DNA of 64,000 nt from Collybiopsis luxurians FD-317 M1 (Eukaryota; Basidiomycota; Agaricomycetes; Agaricales; Omphalotaceae): the NCBI GenBank assembly GCA_000827265.1, contig KN834771.1:327330-391329 (forward strand), in the 5' to 3' direction. Position numbers and translations under genes: made by a program. Below, one piece after another: positions 35,450-46,570 of this stretch. The notes below the pieces were generated by a model that saw nothing but the letters and a program-made list of their open reading frames with translations, was not told where the DNA came from and made no database searches. The stretch's first letter is position 1. Every line of letters begins with the position of its first letter.

Positions 35450-36827
35450 TCAGTATTCATTGTCTTGGGTGTCATTTTGTCCTCCCATAGTAACACAATT
35501 AGTAATCACTGTAGAACTATCACCCGTTGGGTCTGCACAATATATAGATTGAGTGGAATGAAAAGTTTGGTTCACAGGAGAATTGTCAGTGTGTATCAAT
35601 ATGAACACTGCAACAGGGTAGAGTGCCTATGAAAGAGTATCAAAATTATCAAAGTAAAAATAAATTGAAGCACTTACTGAAACAAGGTTAAAGAGATACT
35701 CCGCAACAGTCACAAATGTGACAAATCCAAACCCTCCAGGAAGCGTGTTTAACCCAAAGGCAATAACAGCAAGGAGTTGGAAGGCACAGAACACTGCCCC
35801 ACATTCAATCAAAAGCAGCATCATGTTCAAGGGCCGGCTTTGACGCCATGAAGCACTGGAAGCTTGCCGGAGGAAGCGGAAGTGTATTCTATGAGCAGTT
35901 CATTCAGCTCTTTATGGGTACCTTGAATCTCTGAAAGTACTTACCGTGCCTTCACCACAATCATTACCATTGCTAGAATATTCGTTCCCAAAGATATTCC
36001 AATAGAAATTGCATCCACATTGTTGGTGCCTGTAGAGACGGCAGTGGCCTGATCACTACTTTGGATGTTGTCATATATGCAGTCAGCTATGTTGATAACT
36101 GAAATTCATGATCAAAAAGGGAAAAAGAAAAGAGTGAGTTAGAAGCAGACTTTATCACAATGACCAAAGACAGAATAGAACTTGCACACCTATATTTGCA
36201 CCCATAACAATGGCTAGCAACCCCTTCCACATCTTGCTCCGAAATAAAACCCATGCTCTCCAAACTACTATTAAATCACTCAATATGATCTGACAGGTGT
36301 ATCAGAAGTCTAATGTAAAGAAACCTTTACTTGATTCCAGATATCATACGCACATTCCCTGTCCAGGACCAGATGGACATATCATTCCAAATTATACCCT
36401 TGATTAATACCGAATTTGCTTCCGTAATAATATCCCCAGCACCGCTGATAGCTTGGAGAGCATCAAGCAAGGGATCCAAGGGAGTACCACCAACGCAAAA
36501 TACTGTCCAAGTAAAGCTAAGGAAAATTCCCAGCAAGCAAATCACCATCTTCTTGTTCAGTTTGCGTCCTCCAGAACTCCTTCATAGTTTTTCATTAAGT
36601 AAGAAGTTGTACCTTTACTTCGGACTTACAATGCGAAGTAAAGGATGACAAACATTCCTAGAAAGATACCTAGATATAACAAGAATTAACAAAACTTTTT
36701 TTTGGAAGTTTAACGGAAACGTAGTCATGTTCTTACCATATCCTGTCATGAAAATAATAACTTGCACTCCTAACAAAAAAAGATTTTGACCATAGAAAGA
36801 TAGTAGGTTTTGTACAGCCGATGCCAT
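35450..36827 (-). CDS. Seven-transmembrane paralogue D (332 aa)
   Basis: Exons 36827-36737, 36669-36630, 36579-36354, 36289-36190, 36098-35945, 35888-35678 and 35626-35450 total 999 nt, giving 332 residues with perfect phase agreement. Seven hydrophobic segments are seen: about 14-44; 55-76 (MVICLLGIFLSFTWTVFCVG); one ending DLIVVWRAWVLF; LLAIVMGANIVINIADCIY; SIGISLGTNILAMVMIVV; MLLLIECGAVFCAFQLLAVI; and the last through ALYPVAVFILIHTDNS. The N-terminus has no cleavable signal peptide. The hydrophilic tail is Ser/Thr-rich and ends in QDNEY. D, E and F are closest to each other, share about 1 kb of upstream sequence, and look like the newest duplicates. Confidence 0.9.
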
Positions 36828-36938
36828 TTTGAAGAGTCAAATGTAACCAAACCTTGTGGTTTTACAGTCTTTTATATAGAGAACATAGGGTGTATTTGAA
36901 GCTGCAGTGCCTGCCATATATCTGAATCTGAAGTTGCT

Positions 36939-36968
36939 CATGGCACGTTAACTTGAAATGATCGATTA
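36939..36968 (-). promoter_or_regulatory. Diverged shared upstream motif of 7TM gene D
   Basis: TGGCACGTTAACTTGAAATG followed by ATCGATTACTAAC is the counterpart of the TGACATGTCAACTTCGAAGA block upstream of E. It lies about 120 bp from the ATG of D. Confidence 0.35.
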
Positions 36969-37254
36969 CTAACTCACTCATGGCCCTCCTTGAACCTAGT
37001 GATTTCCCATATACAACGTCGCATTTCATTGACAGTTGTCCATGTGTTCCAGTCAGGAGCGCCCGCCAAAACTTGAGTAGGAAATACATTAATCAAAGTT
37101 TGTGATACAAATCAACAGCAAAGTTGTGAATCTGCTATGCACCGAGGGACACAATAAGTAACAAGTTAGGAGAGGATGCTCCAGTGGAAAGCAGATTCAG
37201 CAAACTTTCTGAGAAGACCGATTCAATCGAGTTCTTCGGCGTCATGAATCCGGC

Positions 37255-37840
37255 AAACGCTAAATGGCGATGACTGTCCGGATTTGGATAGATAGCGAGC
37301 TGGTAAAGGATTTTTCGAAGGCTACTGTTTGCATGGGATGATCGAGACAACTTTCATGCAATGATATCTCGCTTCCTACCTGGCAGCTATTGCGTGCACA
37401 ATTATCGTCCTATACTCAGTAAATGGTTGAATGTGTTTGAATCACATAGATCCGACTAGACGAGATAACTGCATAAGAGGACAAGAAGATCACAGAATTA
37501 CAATCAGACGCAAGAAACGGCTGGTAGGAAATTTTACGTACCGTATGAGGAAACTATGGAAAAAGTAGTATCTGGTAATGCCTTTCATAATCAAGATGTT
37601 TCACCTAAATTAGCCAAACTTGAAGCGAAAAGTGTGCGACATGATGCGACGGCAGCATGACAGCGATGGGTTGTGGATGGGAGAGAGCTTGTGAACCGTT
37701 GTGAAGCCGCTCGGCAAGTGGACCATTGAGCGCTGATTTGTCCGTCATTATTTCAACGGTTGACAGATTGATGCTAAACGCATATAATTATTTTCAGTCC
37801 AGCGCATGAGACCATCCTTCACCCGACGAAACTCCATCAT
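37255..37840. repeat. Duplicated upstream module, D copy
   Basis: AATGGCGATGACTGTCCGG, ATGATATCTCGCTTCCTACC, GCGCTGATTTGTC and TTTTCAGTCCAGCGCATGAG occur in the same order as at 41110-41655 and 48463-48935. Confidence 0.65.
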
Positions 37841-38930
37841 CTCGTCCTTGAGTTAGTCTACGACTCAGTAACTCCGACAGCGTTTCTGCTAAAACCTTAC
37901 ATGCAGACAGATGAGCTCTTCAGGTTCCTACTACCAATTGTTTTGGTTGCTTTTCCCGGTCGTTTGCCATGAACGTGGTTGGCAGCGACGAGAAGCTTAT
38001 TTTTAATTGTCCCATACCATGTCTCACAAATGTAACCTACAAGTCCTTACTCGTTTTTGCTCGCCGTGGCACATTTTACACCACTTTTGGAAGATTGCTT
38101 TGTTTTCGAGGTCCACAGTTCGGTTCTTGTGTCTTGGTATTTACAGCAAGTCATTGCTGGTGCTGATCGATTGATCTGCCTTATTCCGATTTCTCTCTGG
38201 TTCTTATATAGCTTCCGAGTCCCAGCACGAATCACCTGCTGTGGCGACCTTGATCTGCGTAAATAATACTACAGGGATGGTAGAGGATGTGTACAGGTAT
38301 ACAGAGTAGTTATATGGGCGTGATATTTCAATTGAACAGGTGTAATTATTTCTGATCTCACTACTCCAAGAATGTCAATATAGCTGAGAATGCTCGGATG
38401 CAATCTGTCTCTGCAATCCAATCCATTATAGGGTTCCAGATGCAATGTAGACTCAAAGAAGCTTCCGGGGCAGGGCTAGTCCTACTCTCCTGTAAGCAGA
38501 GAACATGACAATCAGTAGAGTAATAGTCGCACAGCCTATAGTCAAATGATTAGCATTCATCGGCATCACAGAAAGTGACAAAAATAGGAATGTAAAGGTA
38601 GGGAATATATTGTCATATATAGGAACACTGACGAATACCTAGAAATACCTGGCAATATCTGAGCTTACCTGTCCGGCATTCCTTTACCTTCAACCACCTA
38701 TTATCGTTACTTTTCGTGATGTCATCTTCGATTGGAATTTCACTGAACCCAAGTACTATAGTGGTTACATTATACATACAGGCTCACTTTGAATCAAAGC
38801 CAACAAAACAGCTTATAACAGCACAGAGTCAGGCTACAATAGAGCATTAACTGCTTTAAGTGACATTGCTTGTTGATTCATTGTCAATTTTCTAGTAAAT
38901 AGCACAGTCCAGACTAACCAAGCCATAACA

Positions 38931-40312
38931 TTAGTATTCATCATCTTGGGTGTCATTTTGTCCTCCCATAGTAACATAACTGGTAAACATTGTAGAACCA
39001 CCACCCCTTTGGCTTGCATAATAGCTTGAATGAGTGGAATGGAAACTTTGATTCACAGGAGAATTGTCAGTGTGTATCAATATGAAAACTGCAACAGGGT
39101 ATAGTGCCTGTATAAGAGCATAAGAATCACCAAAGTAAAAGTGAATTGAAGCACTTAGTACTGAAACAAGATTGAAGAAATACTCCGCAACAGTCACGAA
39201 TGTGACAAATCCAAACCCTCTAGTAGGAAGTGTGTTTAATCCAAAGGCAATAACACCAAGGATTTGGAAGGCGCAAAACACGGCTCCGCACTCAAGCAAA
39301 AGAAACATTAAGTTTAAAGGCCGGCTTTGACGCCATGAAGCATTGGGGGTTTCCTGGAAGAGGCGAAAGTGTTCTCTATGAGTAGTTGACTCAGCTCTTT
39401 ATAGCTACCTTGAAGCTCTTGAATGAGATGCTTACCGTGCCTTTACTACAATCATTACCATTGCTAAAATATTTGTGGCCAGAGAGACCCCAATAGAAGT
39501 TGCATCCACAATGTTGGTGCCTGTAGAGAGTGCAATGGCTTGGTTTTCATTTCGTATATTGTCATATATGCAGTCAGCTACGTTGATGACTGGAATTTGC
39601 AACGCAAAGAATAGAGAGTGAGTGAGAAGTAGACATTATTAGATGGTCAACGACGGCATAGAACTTGCATACCTATGTTTGCACCCATGACAACGGCTAG
39701 CAATCCCTTCCATATCTTGCCGTGAAATAATATCCATGCCCTCCAAACTACTATAAAATCACTCAGTATAATCTAAGTGGATGAGAGCTTAATGTAAGTA
39801 AATTCCCTCTGGATTGCCAGTGCAGAACGCACATTCACTGTCTCAGACCAGATTGACATGTTGTCCCAGAGTATGCCCTTGTTCACAGCTGAATTTGCTT
39901 CCGAAATAATATCCCCAACTCCATCGATTGCTTGGAGACCATCAAGCAATGGATCCAACGGAGTACCGCCAACGCAACAGATTGTCCAAGTCAGGCCAAG
40001 GAAAATCCCTATTAAGCAAATCACCATTTTTTTGTTTCCTTTTCTACCTCCGAGTCGGGAATTTCTCCTTCAGAGCCTTTTATTGAGCAAGAAGCTGCAG
40101 CTTGAGTTTGGACTCACAATGCAAAGTAAAGGATAACAAACATTCCCAGAAAGATACCTGAATATGATAAAAGTTTAGGAAAGATTCTTGGATATTCAAC
40201 AAACTTTCTTCAAGCTCTTACCGTATCCCGTCATGAAAACAATGACCTGGATTGCTAGAAGAAAAAGATTTTGGCCATAGAAGGATAGTAGTCCTTGGAC
40301 AGCAGATTCCAT
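38931..40312 (-). CDS. Seven-transmembrane paralogue E (336 aa)
   Basis: Exons 40312-40222, 40157-40118, 40067-39833, 39772-39673, 39589-39436, 39375-39162 and 39107-38931 total 1011 nt, giving 336 residues. All family motifs are present: FMTGYGIFLGMFVILYFA, TWTICCVGGTPLDPLLDG, DFIVVWRAWILFHGK, ECGAVFCAFQILGVIAFGL and ALYPVAVFILIHTDNSPVN. It differs from D by a three-codon longer exon 3 and one extra codon in exon 6. Its acceptor before exon 6 is shifted so that REHFRLF replaces RIHFRFL. The frame is intact and there is no sign of decay. Function unknown. Confidence 0.9.
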
Positions 40313-40449
40313 CCTAAATATCAAAGTAGTCAAGTTCTGTAGCTTCGTCATGACAGGCTGCAGTCTTTTATATCGAGCTGAGCAGACGATGTACATACTA
40401 TAGCTGGCAAGTTGCCGGCGGTGCCTGTACATTTTAGCCCTCGATTTGC

Positions 40450-40496
40450 ACTTGACATGTCAACTTCGAAGATGATCACGGTTGCTAACTCACCAA
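40450..40496 (-). promoter_or_regulatory. Shared upstream motif of 7TM gene E
   Basis: TGACATGTCAACTTCGAAGA, then TGATCACGGTTGC and TAACTCAC, lies about 140-180 bp from the ATG and matches 48075-48121 upstream of F. Confidence 0.45.
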
Positions 40497-41109
40497 AAAA
40501 AGCTCTCGTATTGAATAGAATGGGAATAAGATGCACTCTTGGCCCTCTTTAAATCCACTGATTTTCCATGTGCATCATCGCAAAATTTATGGCCTAAGCC
40601 GGGTCATGAGCACTGTTTGGGTGTCAATTTAGTTACAATCTGATTAGAAGGCGCACTAATCAAATGTTAGGATACAGATCAATCATTCTCTGTCCATAGT
40701 GAAGGTGTTAATTTGTTCTGCACCGACTCGGAGGGACCTCAGAAACAGCAAGTTGAGTAAAACATGATGTGGAGCACCAACGGACTCACTTGAATGTTCC
40801 CTCAGTGTAAACTGAAGCCTGAGCATCCAAGGTATTTACTCTCAATATTATTCAATTGATCTGAAATTCCGGAGTATTTGGGGGGTTAACTCTTAGCACC
40901 CCTGATGCCCCTAGTAGGCGAGGTACGCAGAAGAAGCTCAGGCTGTTTTAGGTTAACGTCTTTTAACCTAGACTACGGGACTTTTTACTCAATGGAAAGC
41001 ACAGTCGGTTGGACTTTCTGAGAAGACCAATCTTGGCAGGCCCATGAATAAATTCACCTGAGCCAAGAAACCATCTTGAGCTTCACAGATCACATAAACG
41101 ACACATGTA

Positions 41110-41655
41110 GCGAGGATCCGGGATCAGATCCAAACTGTCGGCAAGTGAAGAGTTTTTATTGGAGACTTATATTTGCATGAGAGATCTGAGTGCATTGATA
41201 TCTCGCTTCGTGCCTGACAATTATCGGATAAATTATCAAATTCATTCAGATCGTGTAGATACTATTATTATTCTTCCTAGAGCGATACCTATGCAAGATG
41301 ACTGTAGAGTTGAGTAGAGGGAGTTTTAGGAAAGTTCACGGACCGTATCAGTAAGTTAGTATGAAGATAGCATTTTCTGGTATAAGCATTCATGACCAAA
41401 GTATCTCCTCTAGATCCATAAAACTTATCCAAAATGAGACAAGGTGATGCTGATTAGTGCGGTGTTAGCGTGACAACAATGGCGTTCCGAGTTGTGATAA
41501 GGATGTGAGAGTGATTATGCATGTTGCAAGGCCGCTCGACATTGGCTCGGCCAGTGGGCTGTCAGTTGAGCGCTGATTCGTCAACCGGCAGCTAACAATA
41601 TATATCACCACTTTCAATACAGCTGAAAACCATCTGTCACCCCGTCGGGAGCCTC
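41110..41655. repeat. Duplicated upstream module, E copy
   Basis: This contains AGATCTGAGTGCATTGATAT, TTGAGCGCTGATTCGTC, TTTCAATACAGCTGAAAACC and CCCGTCGGGAGCC, in the order also found upstream of D and F. Confidence 0.7.
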
Positions 41656-42708
41656 AGAGTTACTATCAGTAGTCTGAGTTTACTCGGCCACCTGAGAGTT
41701 TTCGCAATGTTACGAAGCTGGAATGAAATGAAATAATTGTTCTTATGGGCGAGTGTTATGTTTTTTCCCAATAAGGAAGGCAGTTTTTCCATATACAAAC
41801 AAATTTGATCGCATCTTTTTTATTTTCCCATACCCTTCCCAGCGAGATGCGCATTTTATCTTCTGTTTTATTAGTTTTACTTGCTTGAGCAATATAGAGA
41901 TGGAATCCTTATGCATTGAGCTTTCTCCTTGCGCGGAGACTTATTTTTAAGTCATTAGATACCTATGTTCTTCAGCCCTCGGGCCACATTTCTGCTTGTC
42001 AAGTTTGGCAGTCTCATTCGACTTTTTCTTTGCAAGCTGTGATGAAGATAAGACCTTGGTGAATCTTTCCATCCTCCACCCTAATTGGTCTTGAACATTT
42101 CTAATATGCCATAAGTTTTTTTCACTTCCCAGTCCGGCATTCTACTTGCCATGCACAGAGCGCAATGGCCTGCTATTGCATGTTACAAGCACATCACTAA
42201 TCTTCTTAAACAAAAGGCACTTAGGTGAGAGAAAACAATATGCCAGTGGACATTTTGAGCACTGTTACAGATTTTTTCAATACGAACTGTGATGTGGGGA
42301 AATATTTTTCGAGGTCAGGTATTCATACAACTCAGCCTCGCGTTCCCACGCCCTGCCCAATGCAGTGAGCTCAAAACATTGTAGCGTTTAGCGGGTATGC
42401 AATGTTAGCCCTGGCTTGTGAGGAGCATAACACTTGAATATAATGACATTCTATATCAGAACAGATTTTTTATAATTAATTAATATTCTACAACTATATC
42501 AAGTATGGATACTTACTCTGTTCCGCGGTTTCTCAAGCAAAACAAGCTTGAAGACAATACAATCATCGGGGGCAGTGCAAAAACTAATGCAAAGAAGGGG
42601 GCATCATAGTCCAGTACATTTGTGGGTAGATAAATTGCAGCTGCGATGGAAATCAATGAACAGCAAAAATACAGGAAAAGGTTATCTTACTGAAAGCCGC
42701 ACATATGA

Positions 42709-42932
42709 CATCAGGAAAAAATCCCCTAAGTCCAGGTTGCCCAGAGATACCCCCCAAATCCTGGACAGTCTCAGAGTCCCTGGGCTCCCTGGGAGCTCTG
42801 AGGTCACTTGAAATCATCCCCAGGGCACCCTCAGGGTTCTCAGGCACCCCAGGAATTCTGAGAGATCCTGAGGCTATCCAGTATTTGGGGGGTATCTCTG
42901 GGGAACCTGGACTTAAGGGAATTTTCCTGATG
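42709..42932. mobile_element. Fold-back element, 224-bp long imperfect palindrome
   Basis: The left arm starts CATCAGGAAAAAATCCCC and continues through AAGTCCAGGTT, CCCAGAGATACCCCCCAAAT and further. The right arm is its inverted copy, ending TATCTCTGGGGAACCTGGAC and AATTTTCCTGATG. Nearly the whole element can pair with itself. Its interior is built from CCTGAGG, CCTCAGG and CCCTGG words. Related ends occur at about 43782 and, inverted, at about 44655. No coding capacity; frames with Gly/Pro-rich text are by-products. Confidence 0.8.
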
Positions 42933-43619
42933 GAGGCCTACAAATGCTTTGATCAGTCCTATTGAGGTCCAGAATGTTCTAAAGTTGTACCCATAACCAC
43001 TTAGTAAGCACCATGAGTGAGGACTACTGGCAACTACCAATCACTTCCACACTGACAAACACTACCTCAACTATGGTATGCCTAGATCCTGCTAAAATCA
43101 CAGAAAAGTTTGGAATAAACCAGAAGACCCACCCAAAGTAGTATTCTAAATTTCAGGCAGTCAGATGGCTTTGTTGCAGAGGTATGGCAAAGAACATTCA
43201 ACATACATGCACTTTGCTTGAGAATGGACACAGAAGCAAAATCAGCAAATTTCCAAAGAGTATGCAAGATATTCAAGCAAAGCTGGTTTCTATCAGTACG
43301 CTGGGTCTACGGCCAGCCAAATATGAGTTATTGAGGGAGGAAGAGAACTGTATTGTTGGCCAAGGGCAAGGGCAATTCTGTCCATGCCAAGCCAAAGAAG
43401 TCATCTCTTTTTCGGCATCTTACAATGATGACGACGTTGTCACACTCAGGCACCCCTCCAATAATGTATTTTTGTATTCGCAGCATGCCATTTCATTGCT
43501 CCATGTGCTCAGAGTACCAATTCATACATAAAATGCAAGTGGCCAAGCACCCTACCACCAATAGTAATATCTAATCCACCCTAACTTTTATCTATCTCTC
43601 ATCAATTTTATACCTCAGG
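42933..43619. other. Intergenic, one unassigned open frame
   Basis: A 115-codon frame at 43184-43531 has average codon quality but no recognised feature. It lies between the fold-back element and the ETF-QO fragment and could be another captured gene piece. Confidence 0.35.
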
Positions 43620-43772
43620 TTTCTTCAGTTCTGAAAACATGATTGTAGATTCATTGCCAATGAGGGAGCTAGAGATTGAGTGGATGTTTGCATTGTTGGT
43701 GTCAGACCAGGGCAGGGCTCAGCGCTGCAACTCCAATTAAACAGTTTGAACAAGAAGCAAAGGAAAGAGTAA
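43620..43772 (+). pseudogene. Decayed fragment of the ETF-QO gene (FAD-binding region)
   Basis: The stretch from GATGTTTGCATTGTTGGTGT at 43684 to AAGAAGCAAAGGAAAG at 43768 matches exon 1 of the intact ETF-QO gene at about 49313-49397, which encodes the dinucleotide-binding GAGPAG motif. Weaker similarity extends left to about 43620 (CAGTTCTGAAAAC against CAATTCCGAAAAC). The copy has a two-base insertion in ACCAGGGCAGGGC and many C-to-T or G-to-A type changes, so it cannot be coding. It stops a few bases before a CATCAGGAAAAA repeat end at about 43782. Confidence 0.8.
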
Positions 43773-44798
43773 TGATGGGCCATACATCAGGAAAAAGGTC
43801 CTATAGCCTAGGCACATATAGGTCATCCTTAGGCATTTAAAACTTCTCAGAAGTCCTGGACTACACAGGCTGCCCAGGGTGCCAGATGACATCCTCCCAA
43901 GCCTCTGGAGCCTGAGAATTCCTGAGGATCCCTGAGGCTTGCCCTGGATCCCTGGGGATCTTTGAGGCTTCAATATATGAATGCAAAATAATAAAATATA
44001 CCTTCATCTGTTCTTTTACTTACTCTACTCTATATATCCTATCTTGTACTCCTCCTTATATACTGTAGTATTGCATTTTATTAGATACTTGTAATATTAA
44101 TATTACAGTGTTATCACACTTTAAGTACAGTCTATTATACTAACAGAGGCTCTCTATTGACTTAACATACTCAAGTACAGTATTTTGTTGTAGTACAAAG
44201 TCTATACATATGTATATAATATATATACAATAGGTTATGATACTATTTTCATATTTTGACCATGGGAAAATTTTTTTGATTGTAGACAGTTCACAGTGAG
44301 CTCATCATGTGATTTAGAAAAAAAGTGGAAATCTTTGCATAACTCCAATTAAATGAATGTTCTGATTCTGTATTTACATACTCACACATAACTATACATT
44401 TGCAATGTAATTTTATATTATTTGCAGCATTTAAAATAATTCTGCTCCTGGGATCCTCAGGAAGCCCCAGGGAGCCCTCAGGGTTTCTCAGTTCATTTTA
44501 AACATTCTCCAGGAAGCCTAGGAATTGGCCAAAAACCTGGGAAGCCTGAGCAACCTGAGCAGCTTGGAATGCCTGAAAGTGCCTGAGGGTCCCCAGGATT
44601 TGGCCATTTTCCTGGGTGTCCTCAGATTTTCTATATTTGCCTGGGCAAAAGGTATTTTTTGTGATGTATGGAAGCTGTATATGGCCATCTTTTTACAGCT
44701 GTATACCATTAAGATTCAACTGCAAGTCATATTGTACGTTTGGATCATCAGGAGTACAGCACTTGGGGGATGGGCCATTGCACTTTGTGCATGGCATG
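43773..44798. repeat. Repeat cluster related to the fold-back element
   Basis: CCTGAGG/CCTCAGG/CCAGG words cluster at 43850-43970 and 44450-44640. ATACATCAGGAAAAA at about 43786 and TTTTTTGTGATGTATGG at about 44656-44672 are inverted relatives, so these two may bound one diverged, AT-rich-centred element. No gene. Confidence 0.5.
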
Positions 44799-46190
44799 TA
44801 CGAGTCCAGACACTTACATGATATGAGCTGTATTTAGTATACACTCTATATACCACATGTATTCAACACTGGAGTTACACAACAACACCTTCATTCATAA
44901 ATCCCATCATTTCCATCTTCCACACATCGCTCACCCCTTCAATTTCCCAAACATCATCACTGAAGTCAACTGGCAGATTAATGCTAATAGCCAAGCCTCC
45001 GCACATGACAAGAATGAATATGCAACCTTTCAGTCCCATCTAGCAAGCCCTCATATTTACACAAACAACCTCATCCTGCAAAACTTCTGCAACCTGTCCC
45101 ACCTCTGCAATATGCTGAACTTCAACATCAGTCACATAAAAAGCTGTCGCTTGTCAAACATAGGCTCCAGGAAAAAGGTGGCAATGATCCAATACATACA
45201 CAATGAACACATCATGGAAAGCCTGCTGGGGTTGCATGCGCAATTTCTCTGGAGACACCACCCAAAGAGTGAAGATCATGTAACCGGAGACAACAGAGGA
45301 CAGAATCAGACAGAAACATTGAACTATTAAAAAAAAAAAAAAGAAGATAAGAAATGGGGAAGGGGGACAGGGAAAAACTGACAGATGCACAGGACACTCT
45401 CAAATCTGGAAATAGTCACAGGATGTTGAGCCGCCATTGCACAAAGAAGAGAGGCAAAAAGATCAAGAGAGGTAAAGGAAGATTTTAAAGGCAACAAAAG
45501 CAAGAGGCGAGGCAATTAAAGACAAGGTTGAAAGGGTAAGGCCGAGGGACAGGAGAAGGGGTGGACAAGATGACGAGAAGGAGAAAGATGACAGCAAATA
45601 AACAGCAAATAGACATCAAGAAGCCATGTCGTGGCAACAGAAAGGAAGGGTGAAGAATGAAGATGAAGTGCAGTCTGTAGATCCACCTGTGGAACAATTA
45701 GTTGTCACTGCATGAGCAATACCTCGGACCCATGTGAATCGAACCTACATAGCTCTCGCAACCTTCAGTGATAATATTCACAAGTGCACAATGCCTATTG
45801 AGAGTGGGGTTGGTTTCTGTTTTGTGGAAGTTGTGAGTGTTTGGAAAAGTGGAAAAGAAGGAAATTCCCATGCATCCAGCACCATTAAGGCTCAGTAAGG
45901 GACAAGAGATTTCTTAGAATGGAAACCAGTAATGAAAATGTTCAGTGACCAAAGTTATAGCACATTTATGCTTGGACAGGACAGCAGAACTCGGGTTCAA
46001 GGATGACCATTAAGAAGATGGTGGTGGCTGGAAAGGTCACACATAACATGGCAAAGGTCACCAAAGTGACATGTCCATAGATGGGGATAAAACTACAATA
46101 TAAACAGCAAAAAAAAAAGGAGCATGAGAAACGTGGGAAAAAGGACAACTTCACTGCAAGATGATTCCTTCATTTCATTCCGGACTCATA
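44799..46190. mobile_element. Inverted-terminal-repeat element, copy 2, non-coding
   Basis: The left end TACGAGTCCAGACAC and right end ATTCCGGACTCATA match the termini of the element at 21758-24212. Similarity also covers the flanking GGCATG on the left and the GTGGGAAAA...CACTGCAAGATGATTCC region on the right. A 157-codon frame (44857-45330) has no recognisable domain. A run of A at 45330-45343 occurs inside. Confidence 0.55.
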
Positions 46191-46570
46191 AAAGGTGCAG
46201 CTATGGGTACCTGTAAAGCTGTAATTGTGTTAAGGTATATCAGGCTCCAACTATGAATAATGATATTATGCAAATTATCATTGTTGTGCTATAGCACACA
46301 TGAATATGTTACACTCCAATGTACTTTTTTGGCAGGATTTTTCTGGCTGAAATTCCACCTATTGAGCCACTCCCTAGCTGAGCCCTGACCGTCAAATAGG
46401 GCCCAGCTCCAAATCTGGATGAGGGGGCTTTTGAGCCGCCGGCACATCAGTAACTGTTACCAATCAGTTAATTACTACACGAACAGCGAGATAAGGAGTA
46501 TTGACTGCTTAATCATCCACTGCTACAAAGTACAGTTTATTTTTTTCAACAGTACAATCCATGATGGATA

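Larger units (their letters stand above)
36828..38930. other. Intergenic between 7TM D and E
   Basis: This contains the duplicated upstream module of D (pieces between 36940 and 37835). From about 37840 to 38930 no gene is recognised. Confidence 0.45.
40313..42708. other. Intergenic between 7TM E and the fold-back element
   Basis: This includes the duplicated upstream module of E (41110-41655). Other sequence, including 41660-42700, is AT-rich with no supported gene. Confidence 0.45.

Noticed and set aside
42653..42965. Collagen-like Gly/Pro-rich frames on both strands
   Set aside because: They arise from the CCTGAGG/CCAGG words of the fold-back palindrome. Both strands give similar text, and there is no start or splice context.
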